NCBI GenBank assembly: GCA_002476625.1 | Contig: DLLC01000006.1 | Location: 1 to 20,733, forward strand | Length of the DNA stretch: 20,733 nucleotides | DNA from: Porphyromonadaceae bacterium UBA7572 | GTDB taxonomy: Bacteria > Bacteroidota > Bacteroidia > Bacteroidales > Muribaculaceae | Reading direction: 5' to 3' | Part shown: piece by piece, positions 5,675 to 12,842 of the stretch | Layout: each line of letters starts with the position of its first letter | Numbering within the stretch: position 1 is the stretch's first letter | Made by a program: the position numbers and the translations under genes | The notes under the pieces: generated by a model | What the model was told of the DNA's origin: nothing | What the model saw: the letters and a program-made list of their open reading frames with translations, nothing else | Database searches by the model: none

Positions 5675-8095
5675 TCAGAATTTTTGTGTTATACTGATTG
5701 AGGGCATGATTGGGAAAGGGCAGATACCTTTCAGCACAGCCTTGTTGCCGCTATAGCCCATATACACACTGCTCACATTATAGTGGTTATACACATTGTA
5801 CACGCCAATGCCTATCACGGTTTCGCCCAGCCGGTGCTTCATCGAGAGGCTGGCGTTGACATCGAGGTGGTGTGAGTCGGGGAGCTTGTAGTCGTTGACG
5901 TTGCGAAACGTCTGGAACGGCAGCACAATGCCAGTAATGTCCCTAAACTTATCGTTAACCACGTCACCCATTGTCCGCCAGCCCATTATTTCATATAGTT
6001 TTTCTCCATACATCATCACAGGCACTACACCGCCATATTCGCCCAACGTTGTTCCCCACACGATGGTGTAGGGCACATTGCCTCTGCGGCCCGACTGATA
6101 AGTCCACGATGCACTGAGGTCGATAGCCACCCGCCTTGAGAGCGCAAAGTGCTGGGTCACATTGACCGACAGATTGTGGCGGCGGTCGGTGGAAGCATAG
6201 AATTCCTTGCCTCCGTTGATTTCATTCCCTCCCTTGTCGAATTTGCGCAGTGCCTTCGACCAGGTGTAGGAAACCCAGCCAGTGGTGTTGCCCACTTTTC
6301 GCTCCGCAAGCAGTTCAAAACCATAACTCCGCCCTTTGCCAAGTGCCACTATTTCACGCCAGTTTTGGTCTGCCACAAAATAGCTCGCCCCGTTGCGGTA
6401 TTCCAGCACGTTGTCCATCGTCTTATAGTAGGTCTCCGCCGCAAAGTTAAAGCCTGCCACCTCATAGCTCAGCCCCATGCCCAAAAGGTGACTCTTCATT
6501 AGGGGCACATCTTTCGTCGCCGCCACCCAGATGTCGCTGGGCATCACTAAATTGTTGGTGACAAGGCGGTGTATGCCCTGCGTCATATAAGAGTAAGAGA
6601 CCTTCGCCGACAGATTTTGTGCTATGGTCTGCCTCAGCGACAGGCGTGGCTCCAGTGCCACATACGATTTGCTGGTCACGAAATACGAGCTTAGACGCAA
6701 GCCGTAGTTCACCTTCAGTCCGCCAAACACCGAAAAGTCGTCTTCGGCATAAACCGATGCAAGGTTCACATACTGGTTATCGCCCCGCTTGTAATCCACA
6801 TACTCATGCGTGGTTATATACTTGGGGTCCTTCACTTTGTCGATGTCTTCATCATAATTCAGCTTTTCCCGGAAGCGTTCCGTAGTGGCATCTTTCAGCA
6901 CCTTCGTGTAGGGATTGAGCACCTGCCGCGACAGTTTCACGCCGTAGCGCAGATGGTGCCTCTCACCCACGCGCCAGGAGTCGTCGGCAGTAAGCGCAAA
7001 GTCTTTCACACCCGAGTGCATGGTAATGCTGTTCACTTCTTTGCGAGTAGAAAAAGGCCTGAACCGATCGACCACGGCATCTAAATAATGGCTGCGATGC
7101 GACATGTCGTAAAGATACTGGCTATAGTTCACATTGATGTTCAACCGGTGCTCAGGAGTGAAGAAGGTGGTGAAATAAAGGCTGGTGAGCAGATTGTTCC
7201 ATTTGCTCTCAGTGCTGCTCGAGCGGTGCTCGTCTTCTCTATATTGGCTTTCAGGAAACACCGTGGCATCGTCAATCGTGTTTTTGTGGCGATGGCTTTT
7301 AGTGGGCGTCTCATCGTCGTTGTCGTTGCCGAAATAAAACAAAGCCGACAAGCGGCTGCGCTCATTGAATTTGTGCACCAGTTTAGCCGTGATGTCGTAA
7401 TATTTCATATTGGAATAGGGACGCATCGCCTCAGGCTTGTCGTAGTAGTGCTCAAGCAGAGGCCTGGCTATCAGATTGAAATACGACATACGAGCTGCCA
7501 CATTGAAGGAGGTGTGCCCTTTCCATATCGGGCCTTCAGCCTGGATCCGCCCCGTGAGCATGCCAAGGCTCAGAAGGCCGTGATACTTATTGTAGTCGCC
7601 CTCCTTAATGCCCACATCCACCACACTCGAAAGGCGCGAGCCGTATCTGGCAGGGAATGCGCCACGATAGAAGTTGATATTGCCCACCATATCGGGATTG
7701 ATGGCACTCACGTAGCCCCTCAGGTGCTCCGCGTTGTATATCGCGGAGCCGTCGAGGGTGATGTAGTTCTGGTCGTAGTCGCCACCGCGCACAAAAAGAC
7801 CCGCCGAGCCCTCTGTGCCCGCCTGCACGCCAGGGAACTTCTGAAGCGACTTCATCACATCGGGCTCGCCAAGAAACACGGGCACAGTGAGTATCTGCGC
7901 CTTACTCAAGGAGATGGCGCTCATCTGCGACGATGCCGACCCGAAATTGCTTGCGCTTCCATACACCACCACGTTTTCGAGCTGCTTCCCTTTCTGTAGC
8001 TTACTACTGTCGGCAACAGCAGCAGTTCCTCCATAGTTTGCCGCACCTGCCGACAATACTACAAGGCAAGAGGCTAAAAATACTATACGTCTCAT
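5675..8095 (-). CDS. TonB-dependent outer-membrane receptor
   Basis: This 806-residue protein should form a 22-strand outer-membrane barrel with an N-terminal plug for TonB-driven uptake. A signal peptide covers about 1-20. The plug follows, with GEPDVMKSLQKFPGV (76-90), LFVRGGDYDQN (100-110), YITLDG (111-116) and FPARYGSRLSSVVDV (147-161). The C terminus is aromatic (SITQKF), as in outer-membrane proteins. A candidate TonB box is around ENVVVYG (40-46). Receptors paired with DUF4249 lipoproteins usually have a carboxypeptidase-regulatory-like domain before the plug; only about 20 residues precede the TonB-box region here, so that domain is missing. The gene lies 13 bp after the broken lipoprotein gene and 6 bp before the DUF4249 gene. 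The substrate cannot be deduced. Confidence 0.94.
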   Translation of the reverse strand: MRRIVFLASCLVVLSAGAANYGGTAAVADSSKLQKGKQLENVVVYGSASNFGSASSQMSAISLSKAQILTVPVFLGEPDVMKSLQKFPGVQAGTEGSAGLFVRGGDYDQNYITLDGSAIYNAEHLRGYVSAINPDMVGNINFYRGAFPARYGSRLSSVVDVGIKEGDYNKYHGLLSLGMLTGRIQAEGPIWKGHTSFNVAARMSYFNLIARPLLEHYYDKPEAMRPYSNMKYYDITAKLVHKFNERSRLSALFYFGNDNDDETPTKSHRHKNTIDDATVFPESQYREDEHRSSSTESKWNNLLTSLYFTTFFTPEHRLNINVNYSQYLYDMSHRSHYLDAVVDRFRPFSTRKEVNSITMHSGVKDFALTADDSWRVGERHHLRYGVKLSRQVLNPYTKVLKDATTERFREKLNYDEDIDKVKDPKYITTHEYVDYKRGDNQYVNLASVYAEDDFSVFGGLKVNYGLRLSSYFVTSKSYVALEPRLSLRQTIAQNLSAKVSYSYMTQGIHRLVTNNLVMPSDIWVAATKDVPLMKSHLLGMGLSYEVAGFNFAAETYYKTMDNVLEYRNGASYFVADQNWREIVALGKGRSYGFELLAERKVGNTTGWVSYTWSKALRKFDKGGNEINGGKEFYASTDRRHNLSVNVTQHFALSRRVAIDLSASWTYQSGRRGNVPYTIVWGTTLGEYGGVVPVMMYGEKLYEIMGWRTMGDVVNDKFRDITGIVLPFQTFRNVNDYKLPDSHHLDVNASLSMKHRLGETVIGIGVYNVYNHYNVSSVYMGYSGNKAVLKGICPFPIMPSISITQKF

Positions 8096-8108
8096 AAGCG
8101 AAGAGTGT

Positions 8109-8693
8109 TTATTCCGATGGAACTATTTTCCACACCATCCTCACATACGACGAGTTGATGTCATAACCCGTCACTTCCCTATGAAGCTTGTAGTCCAAAA
8201 CCATGCGCCCACCACCATCAGCCTTATCAAGACTGACAACAATAAATTCATCAGCAGGGTAAATGGAACCATCTATTGTGGCTGAAGGCTGTGCGGCAAT
8301 CAGCAATTTTCCCTTTATGACGACTTCCCGATAGCTGGTGCGTGTATGCCCACCCTCTAATAAATATAGATATTCCATCTACTTGTCTTTGTCGGTATGT
8401 ATCTTCACTGGCAAAGCATTTATATTAAGCAACTTTCCTGACACGGTATTGTTGTCGTAATAAAAGAAATATTCTCGCTCCCACTCGTAATTATTCAGCG
8501 CATCGGTCAGTTGTTCTCTGGTGAAATTCATATTAGCTTCAACCAACTTTCCGTTCTCTATGAACACTTTTCCGTTACCATCTTGTGGGCGCTTTAAATC
8601 GGGTTTTCTATTGTAATCAGGTTCATCATTGCTGCACGATGCCGCACAAAGCGCCACCAATAGCAGTAATAGCATATAACTTAACTTCTTCAT
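8109..8693 (-). pseudogene. Lipoprotein gene interrupted by an in-frame TAG
   Basis: The first part (8693-8379) encodes a 104-residue lipoprotein: signal peptide with lipobox Ala-Ala-Ser-Cys20, then acidic residues right after Cys (SNDEPD), which resembles the surface-export signal of Bacteroidetes lipoproteins. It ends in TAG at 8379-8381. The next codon, in the same frame, is ATG (8376-8378), opening 89 more codons (8378-8109) without a signal peptide. The downstream part is beta-rich and reads as a natural continuation, so the simplest view is one lipoprotein of about 193 residues broken by a nonsense mutation. Alternatives are readthrough, or stop-restart at TAGATG giving two chains. TAG also ends aroK, the LuxR gene and the AAA_14 gene here, so the codon is not generally reassigned. 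Family not recognised. It sits 13 bp before the TonB receptor gene. Confidence 0.65.
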
Positions 8694-8725
8694 AACTATT
8701 TAGCTTTTTGAGTAATATTTATATT

Positions 8726-9556
8726 TTATTGAGTAACAATTGGTTCATAAGTAAATTCGCCAACAAGCTGGTTGGAGCTGTTGTAAAACCTCGGATACAT
8801 TTCATAAATTCCTGTACGGGTAAAAGTTACATTCACTCCATTTTCAGATGTGTCGTTGATTACTGCATATCCTTCTGCTACAGCATCATCACCTTTTGCC
8901 GTTTCGATAGTACATATCATTTTGGAATATAAATATGCCCCCATATCTGCTGAATAACCAGCTGCTACATTCACCCCAATTTCTCCATCTCCATTACTAC
9001 AAGTGATCAGACCATATTTAACAGCTGGAGCGGGCGGTGTACCAAAATGGGCATAGTATTTTCTGGTGTCCATATTTGGATATGGGCCATACCCTGAGGC
9101 GTGACGCATCAATGGCCCCGCTCCCCATTTTGACTCATACATTTCCGGCACAGTAGCGGACACTATGGCTGAGTGGTCGGAAAGATAATAGTGCACCTTC
9201 TTAGCATTTGACTCTGAGGTTTCAATATAATAATCATTCGTCCAGTATTTTTCAATATTAGGTTTATTATCAGATGTAGTTTTGTTTATCCAACAAATGG
9301 TATCGCCACCATCAGAAAGATTCCACGCATAACTATGGCAATTATAAGTAACTGTTGAGCCTGCCAATAAAGTAGCGTTGGGAAATCGCTTTTGATACTC
9401 TGCATTATAGTACTTATTTTCAGTATCCGATTGATCTGTTCTAATAATCACCTCTATTGCTTTGCCTCCTTTTGTGTGTATTGTGGCAAAAGTCTGGGCA
9501 AAGCTCGTTCCTATGCTTAAAACAGTCAAGCATATTGTAATTAATATTGATTTCAT
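8726..9556 (-). CDS. Exported protein with NCHSYAW motif, possible papain-like hydrolase
   Basis: The 276-residue product has a clear signal peptidase I signal (1-20, cleavage after SFA before QT) and no lipobox, so it is periplasmic or secreted. Residues 71-78 read YNCHSYAW, followed by GGDTICWI (83-90), YWTNDYYIE (104-112), SDHSAIV (126-132) and SKWGAGPLMRH (142-152). A Cys in an NC-H-x-Y-A-W motif and a His in DHSA (Cys73, His128) resemble the Cys-His arrangement of papain-like or CHAP/NlpC-type hydrolases; this is inference from motif shape. The C-terminal part (about 180-276) is beta-rich and may be a separate binding domain. It lies 18 bp after the small exported peptide gene and 32 bp before the interrupted lipoprotein gene. 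Function not established. Confidence 0.78.
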   Translation of the reverse strand: MKSILITICLTVLSIGTSFAQTFATIHTKGGKAIEVIIRTDQSDTENKYYNAEYQKRFPNATLLAGSTVTYNCHSYAWNLSDGGDTICWINKTTSDNKPNIEKYWTNDYYIETSESNAKKVHYYLSDHSAIVSATVPEMYESKWGAGPLMRHASGYGPYPNMDTRKYYAHFGTPPAPAVKYGLITCSNGDGEIGVNVAAGYSADMGAYLYSKMICTIETAKGDDAVAEGYAVINDTSENGVNVTFTRTGIYEMYPRFYNSSNQLVGEFTYEPIVTQ

Positions 9557-9574
9557 AGCTTTATCTGGTTTAGG

Positions 9575-9769
9575 TTATTTGGACACAATCGCTGACACTT
9601 CAGAGTATTCCTGTGGGGAGTCCACATTTCCACCAGCAGCCACAAAAGCTTTCAAAGTTTCGGCATCCACAGCAGAAAGCGCGCCCTCCGCTAATTTCAC
9701 TTGTGAATTGATAAGTTGAGAGCGGAGCAGTGCCACCAGCGCAAAAAGTAGAAAAATCCTGTTCTTCAT
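9575..9769 (-). CDS. Small exported peptide (64 aa), first gene of the envelope operon
   Basis: The 64-residue product starts with a hydrophobic signal-like segment (MKNRIFLLFALVALL...INSQ, about 1-23), unusual in having Arg16 near its end. About 41 residues follow: Gln-Val-Lys-Leu-Ala-Glu-Gly, then an acidic, Ala-rich stretch with no Cys. I do not recognise a family. It is supported by the signal peptide, an AT-rich upstream region and the 18-bp spacing to the next exported protein. It shares the frame of the next gene, separated by a TAA and six codons, but that gene has its own complete signal peptide, so they are separate. It could be a mature secreted peptide, a substrate of the next gene's product, or the remnant of a longer protein. 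Confidence 0.55.
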   Translation of the reverse strand: MKNRIFLLFALVALLRSQLINSQVKLAEGALSAVDAETLKAFVAAGGNVDSPQEYSEVSAIVSK

Positions 9770-9952
9770 TGTCTCAAAAATTTTTATGGTAAATCATAAG
9801 GAATTCTTTTGGTGAAATATAATAGAAGATAAGTTAATCTTTCAATGGTCCAATTATATTATTTTTTCTCATATCACACAACATTACACACTAAAAAACA
9901 CGATTTTTTTATTTTTTAACAAACAGATTGACTTATCGTAACGTAAAAAACG

Positions 9953-9992
9953 AAAAAAACAGCGTGGACGCGGCACTTGCCACATCCACGCT
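9953..9992 (-). terminator. Intrinsic terminator of the argF'-aroK unit
   Basis: AGCGTGGA (9961-9968) and TCCACGCT (9985-9992) form a perfect 8-bp stem, with an inner GGC/GCC (9972-9974 with 9979-9981). On the minus strand the stem is followed by seven T within a T-rich run (9953-9959, more at 9945-9950). It lies about 160 bp past the aroK stop. Confidence 0.75.
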
Positions 9993-10085
9993 ATCACACA
10001 TTAAACCAATACGTTACAAATAATATTTAGAAAAATGACCAGCCCACTCCCCGATGCTCACACGCATCATCACCCCACCAATATT

Positions 10086-10114
10086 CAATTCGTGGAAATT
10101 CGGGCAATTCGTGG
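10086..10114. repeat. CAATTCGTGG direct repeats
   Basis: CAATTCGTGG occurs at 10086-10095 and again at 10105-10114, with an AATTCGGG variant between them and AATATT on both sides (10079-10084 and 10117-10122). CAATTCGTG also occurs at 11692-11700 upstream of argF'. Short ATTCGTGG-type repeats recur in intergenic DNA of Prevotella-like genomes, from memory. Confidence 0.5.
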
Positions 10115-10152
10115 TCAATATTGCCCCAAAAAAGGATTTCCACAGAGCCAGG

Positions 10153-10692
10153 CTATGTGGTTAGCGAGGCGAGCACGCCTGCCAAGAGGGTGGCGGTCTC
10201 GATGGTGTCGGTGGCGGTCTCGATATTGGTGGAGTCGAAGCGCAGCTGCGCCTTGGCGTAGTACGTTTCGCGCTCGGCGAGCGACTTTTTCACAAAATCC
10301 AGTATCTCCTCATCAGCCATCTCCGCCACAAGTGGGCGCTTCGCCTTTTGCTCTGGTAGGCTCAAGCGCGCCGCTATGCGCTCGGCCGACGTGGTGAGCC
10401 AGATGGTGAGCCCCATGCTGTTCATCAGCTCCATGTTGCCACTGAAGCACGGTGTGCCGCCCCCGCACGCCACTATGCCGCCCAAGTGCGCCACCTCGCG
10501 CAGCGCCTGCTGCTCTATCTTTCGGAACCCAGCCTCCCCCACCTCGCTGAAGATTGTGGAGATCCTGGCCTCGTGGCGCTCCTCAATATAGTCGTCGAGG
10601 TCGATAAAGGGCACCTTCATCACTGCCGCCAAAGCGGCTCCGAGCGTGGTTTTGCCGCACCCCATGTAGCCAACCAGAAAAATGGTGGGCAT
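10153..10692 (-). CDS. aroK: Shikimate kinase
   Basis: This enzyme phosphorylates shikimate with ATP in the aromatic amino-acid pathway. From the start at 10692 the product is 179 residues, normal for the family, and begins MPTIFLVGYMGCGKTT as homologues do. Visible motifs are Walker A GYMGCGKT (8-15), the shikimate-binding Asp33 in DLDD, Arg57 in GFRKIE, the glycine triplet GGGTP (77-81) and the lid region KRPLV (118-122) with Arg119. An ATG at 10707 adding MNVTT is possible; longer starts would run into argF'. The start lies 28 bp after argF', so the two form one transcript. The last about 25 residues are rich in Thr and Ala and poorly conserved. Confidence 0.92.
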   Translation of the reverse strand: MPTIFLVGYMGCGKTTLGAALAAVMKVPFIDLDDYIEERHEARISTIFSEVGEAGFRKIEQQALREVAHLGGIVACGGGTPCFSGNMELMNSMGLTIWLTTSAERIAARLSLPEQKAKRPLVAEMADEEILDFVKKSLAERETYYAKAQLRFDSTNIETATDTIETATLLAGVLASLTT

Positions 10693-10720
10693 CGTAGTCA
10701 CATTCATTGCCACGCTCGCT

Positions 10721-11674
10721 TTACAGACTTTCAAGAATGCGCTTGAGCACCACTTGGCACGAAATTTCACGGTTTGCCGCCTCCGGAATCACCAACGAGC
10801 GCTCGCTCTCTATCACGTCGTCGCTCACAATCATGTTGCGGCGCACAGGCAGGCAGTGCATAAAGTAGCCATTGCGGGTGAGCGCCATCTTCTCGGTGGT
10901 GATGGTCCAGCTCATGTCCTTGCTGATGATTTGGCCATAGTTGGGGTCGCGGAAGCAACTCCAGTTTTTGGCATACACAAAGTCGGCGCCACGGAGTGCC
11001 TCGTCCTGATTGTGCGTGATTTTTGCGCCACGGGTGAACTGCTCGTCGAGCTCATAGCCCTCGGGGCAAGCAATCACGAAGTCGTAGTCGGTGGCGGTCA
11101 TCCACTCGGCAAACGAGTTGGGCACAGCCTGCGGAAGAGCCTTGGGGTGAGGCGCCCAGGTGAGCACCACCTTCGGCCGCTCCACGGCCTTGTGCTCCTC
11201 GATGGTGATGAGGTCGGCAAAGGCTTGCAGGGGGTGCACGGTGGCGGTCTCCATCGCAAACACCGGACGGCCGGAGTACTTCACAAACTGGTTGAAAATA
11301 CGCTCCTCATAGTCGTCGCGCTTATTCTCGAAGCGGGCAAACGAGCGAACGCCTATCACATCGCAGTAGCAGCCCATCACCGGTATGGCCTCAAGCAGAT
11401 GCTCGCTCTTGTCGCCGTCCATCACCACACCGCGCTCGGTCTCGAGCTTCCATGCGCCCTGGTTCACGTCGAGCACCATCACGTTCATGCCCAAGTTCAT
11501 CGCAGCCTTCTGCGTGCTCAAGCGAGTGCGCAGGCTGGAGTTGAAAAACACCATTAGCAGCGTTTTGTTTTCACCGAGCGCCTTGTGGGCGAAGCGGTTG
11601 CGCTTCACCTCAAGCGCCTCTCTCACGGCGGCCTTCAAGTCGCCAATATCACTTACATGCTGAAATACCTTCAT
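10721..11674 (-). CDS. argF': N-succinylornithine carbamoyltransferase (ArgF')
   Basis: ArgF' carbamoylates N-succinyl-L-ornithine in the variant arginine pathway of Bacteroidetes. The 317-residue protein has the carbamoyl-phosphate motif SSLRTRLST (46-54), the ETERG loop (78-82), TVHPLQ with the following AFADL (144-154), and MHCLPVRRNMIVSDDVIESE near the C terminus. Residue 90, in DGDKSEHLLEA, is the position that separates acetyl- from succinyl-ornithine enzymes: Pro90 in Bacteroides fragilis (succinyl) and Glu92 in Xanthomonas (acetyl). Here it is Ser, one of the replacements reported to convert the acetyl enzyme to succinyl preference, so succinylornithine is the likely substrate. It is followed by aroK on the same strand. 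Confidence 0.95.
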   Translation of the reverse strand: MKVFQHVSDIGDLKAAVREALEVKRNRFAHKALGENKTLLMVFFNSSLRTRLSTQKAAMNLGMNVMVLDVNQGAWKLETERGVVMDGDKSEHLLEAIPVMGCYCDVIGVRSFARFENKRDDYEERIFNQFVKYSGRPVFAMETATVHPLQAFADLITIEEHKAVERPKVVLTWAPHPKALPQAVPNSFAEWMTATDYDFVIACPEGYELDEQFTRGAKITHNQDEALRGADFVYAKNWSCFRDPNYGQIISKDMSWTITTEKMALTRNGYFMHCLPVRRNMIVSDDVIESERSLVIPEAANREISCQVVLKRILESL

Positions 11675-11704
11675 AATTCTCTGTCAATTCTTTCAATTCG
11701 TGCT

Positions 11705-11735
11705 GCAAGTTACCAATTTTCCCCGAAAAATCCAA
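11705..11735 (-). promoter_or_regulatory. Possible promoter of argF'-aroK
   Basis: On the minus strand TTGG (11732-11735) is followed after 19 bp by TAACTTGC (11705-11712), a near match to TAnnTTTG. The start point would be about 30 nt upstream of the argF' ATG (11674). The rest of the 244-bp gap up to the LuxR gene shows no gene. Confidence 0.35.
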
Positions 11736-11918
11736 CCCACACCACCATTTCCTGTACCGCCTTCACTATTCAGCCGCTTTCATAAGAGCCACCGCAAAAA
11801 CCCCAAACAAATCACATCGGAAATTAACAACAACGATATGAGCAACACATCCTTCCCCCCACTACCCTAAAAAATTACCGTGAGAGAGGCAGCCACTGTG
11901 CGTGGAGAGCCTCACAGG

Positions 11919-12650
11919 CTATAGAAACTTGTAGTGCGACAGCAAAAACGCAGCCTCCGTCATCGTACTTGCGCCCACAGCCTCCATTATCCGCGCCTTC
12001 GCCTTCTTCACCGCCACCTCCGACTTGTAGACCCTCTCCGCAATTTCTTTAGCCGACAGCCCTATTACAGACAGCGATATCACCTGCTTCTCCAAATCGG
12101 AAAAAACCAGTCTCGGCATCTTCACCCATTTATTTTGCACTGGGCTGCGCCGCCACCTTTCGCCCGTCTCACCATTGAAAATTTCAACATCCCGGTCCAC
12201 ACCTCTTCCGAAAAAAATTTTAAACAGCTCATAGTGCAAATCCCCCGAAGACGTAAAAGCAAGCGGCACTCCTAAAAAATAGGCACAAACTTCATCAACC
12301 CGATTAATGGCTGGATTATAGGCGCTAATATGAAGGCTTCCTGAAAGCACCATTTTTCTTTTGCTGACATCCTCTATCCGCCTTAAAAAACGGATTTTCT
12401 GCTGACACACCCTTTTCAGCTGTTGCATACCGTCTCCCAAATGTTCCTGTAGTCCATCAAGGGTTTGATGAGATTCGATTGCCGCATTACTTACATTCGC
12501 AAAGGATAGCTTTTGATATAAACAGTCATATAGCAGCACCGTGCAGTTTGTCAGCATTGAATACGCTTTTACCGCTTCTATCAGGCTGATTTTTTCATTA
12601 TAGTCAGAACTTTGAGAAAATAGTGGCTTATTTGATACAACCTCCTTCAT
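11919..12650 (-). CDS. LuxR-type HTH transcriptional regulator
   Basis: The 243-residue protein ends in a LuxR/GerE-type helix-turn-helix (about 182-240): LVFSDLEKQVISLSVIGLSAKEIAERVYKSEVAVKKAKARI, with the typical scanning helix GLSAKEIAERV and recognition helix SEVAVKKAKARI. The N-terminal 170 residues are a sensor-like region of unknown ligand, perhaps PAS-like; no receiver domain or kinase partner is visible. The start at 12650 directly follows a 30-bp near-perfect palindrome, which may be its own operator. It is divergent from a frameshifted secreted-protein gene and may control it. The gene is AT-rich compared with argF' and aroK and ends in TAG. Confidence 0.85.
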   Translation of the reverse strand: MKEVVSNKPLFSQSSDYNEKISLIEAVKAYSMLTNCTVLLYDCLYQKLSFANVSNAAIESHQTLDGLQEHLGDGMQQLKRVCQQKIRFLRRIEDVSKRKMVLSGSLHISAYNPAINRVDEVCAYFLGVPLAFTSSGDLHYELFKIFFGRGVDRDVEIFNGETGERWRRSPVQNKWVKMPRLVFSDLEKQVISLSVIGLSAKEIAERVYKSEVAVKKAKARIMEAVGASTMTEAAFLLSHYKFL

Positions 12651-12680
12651 CTTATATTTGCTTTTAAAAGCATATATAAG
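12651..12680. promoter_or_regulatory. 30-bp palindrome abutting the LuxR gene start
   Basis: The arms CTTATATTTGCTTTT (12651-12665) and AAAAGCATATATAAG (12666-12680) are complementary at 14 of 15 positions, with a perfect 14-bp core TGCTTTTAAAAGCA (12659-12672). It touches the ATG of the LuxR gene. A second, weaker dyad CTTTT-AAC-AAAAG lies at 12713-12725. The loop-less symmetry favours a dimeric protein-binding site over an RNA hairpin. Confidence 0.65.
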
Positions 12681-12794
12681 TATTTACAGGAGATCCTCCA
12701 AAAGAATTATGCCTTTTAACAAAAGATACGAATGTATAAAAAATAAGTTGTTTTGGTATACTTTAGTTTCTTTATGCAGTGCTTACTACAGCAG

Positions 12795-12802
12795 TAACTT
12801 TG
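12795..12802 (+). promoter_or_regulatory. -7 box of the secreted-protein gene at 12843
   Basis: TAACTTTG is a perfect TAnnTTTG match, 40 bp before the ATG at 12843. It overlaps a small dyad TTACT-5 nt-AGTAA (12783-12797), a possible regulator site in the divergent LuxR intergenic region. Confidence 0.6.
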
Positions 12803-12842
12803 TAATGTTTAAAATTTATTGAAAAACAAAACAGCAACAATT

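Larger units (their letters stand above)
9770..10152. other. Intergenic region between the envelope operon and aroK
   Basis: This 383-bp stretch holds no gene I can support. From left to right it has the AT-rich upstream region of the envelope operon, with only weak -7 candidates on the minus strand (TATATTTC and TATAATTG), a strong hairpin terminator for aroK (9953-9992), a 5-bp hairpin GATGC/GCATC (10053-10068) and two copies of a CAATTCGTGG repeat (10086-10114). Confidence 0.6.

Noticed and set aside
7088..7999. 303-codon plus-strand ORF opposite the TonB receptor gene
   Set aside because: No motif or signal peptide; it is the complement of the plug and early barrel coding sequence.
8109..8693. 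TAG recoded as a sense codon throughout this genome
   Set aside because: TAG ends aroK, the LuxR gene and the AAA_14 gene at expected positions, so general reassignment is unlikely.
9575..9769. The 64-aa ORF and the next gene as one protein broken by TAA
   Set aside because: Although in one frame, the downstream gene starts with its own complete signal peptide, so two proteins are more likely.
10682..11557. Long plus-strand ORF of 291 codons opposite argF'
   Set aside because: It is antisense to a strongly conserved enzyme; the His/Val/Ala-rich composition is typical of a shadow frame in GC-rich coding DNA.
11675..11918. Possible small gene between argF' and the LuxR gene
   Set aside because: No frame with a start, composition or motif that supports coding; only a weak promoter is visible.
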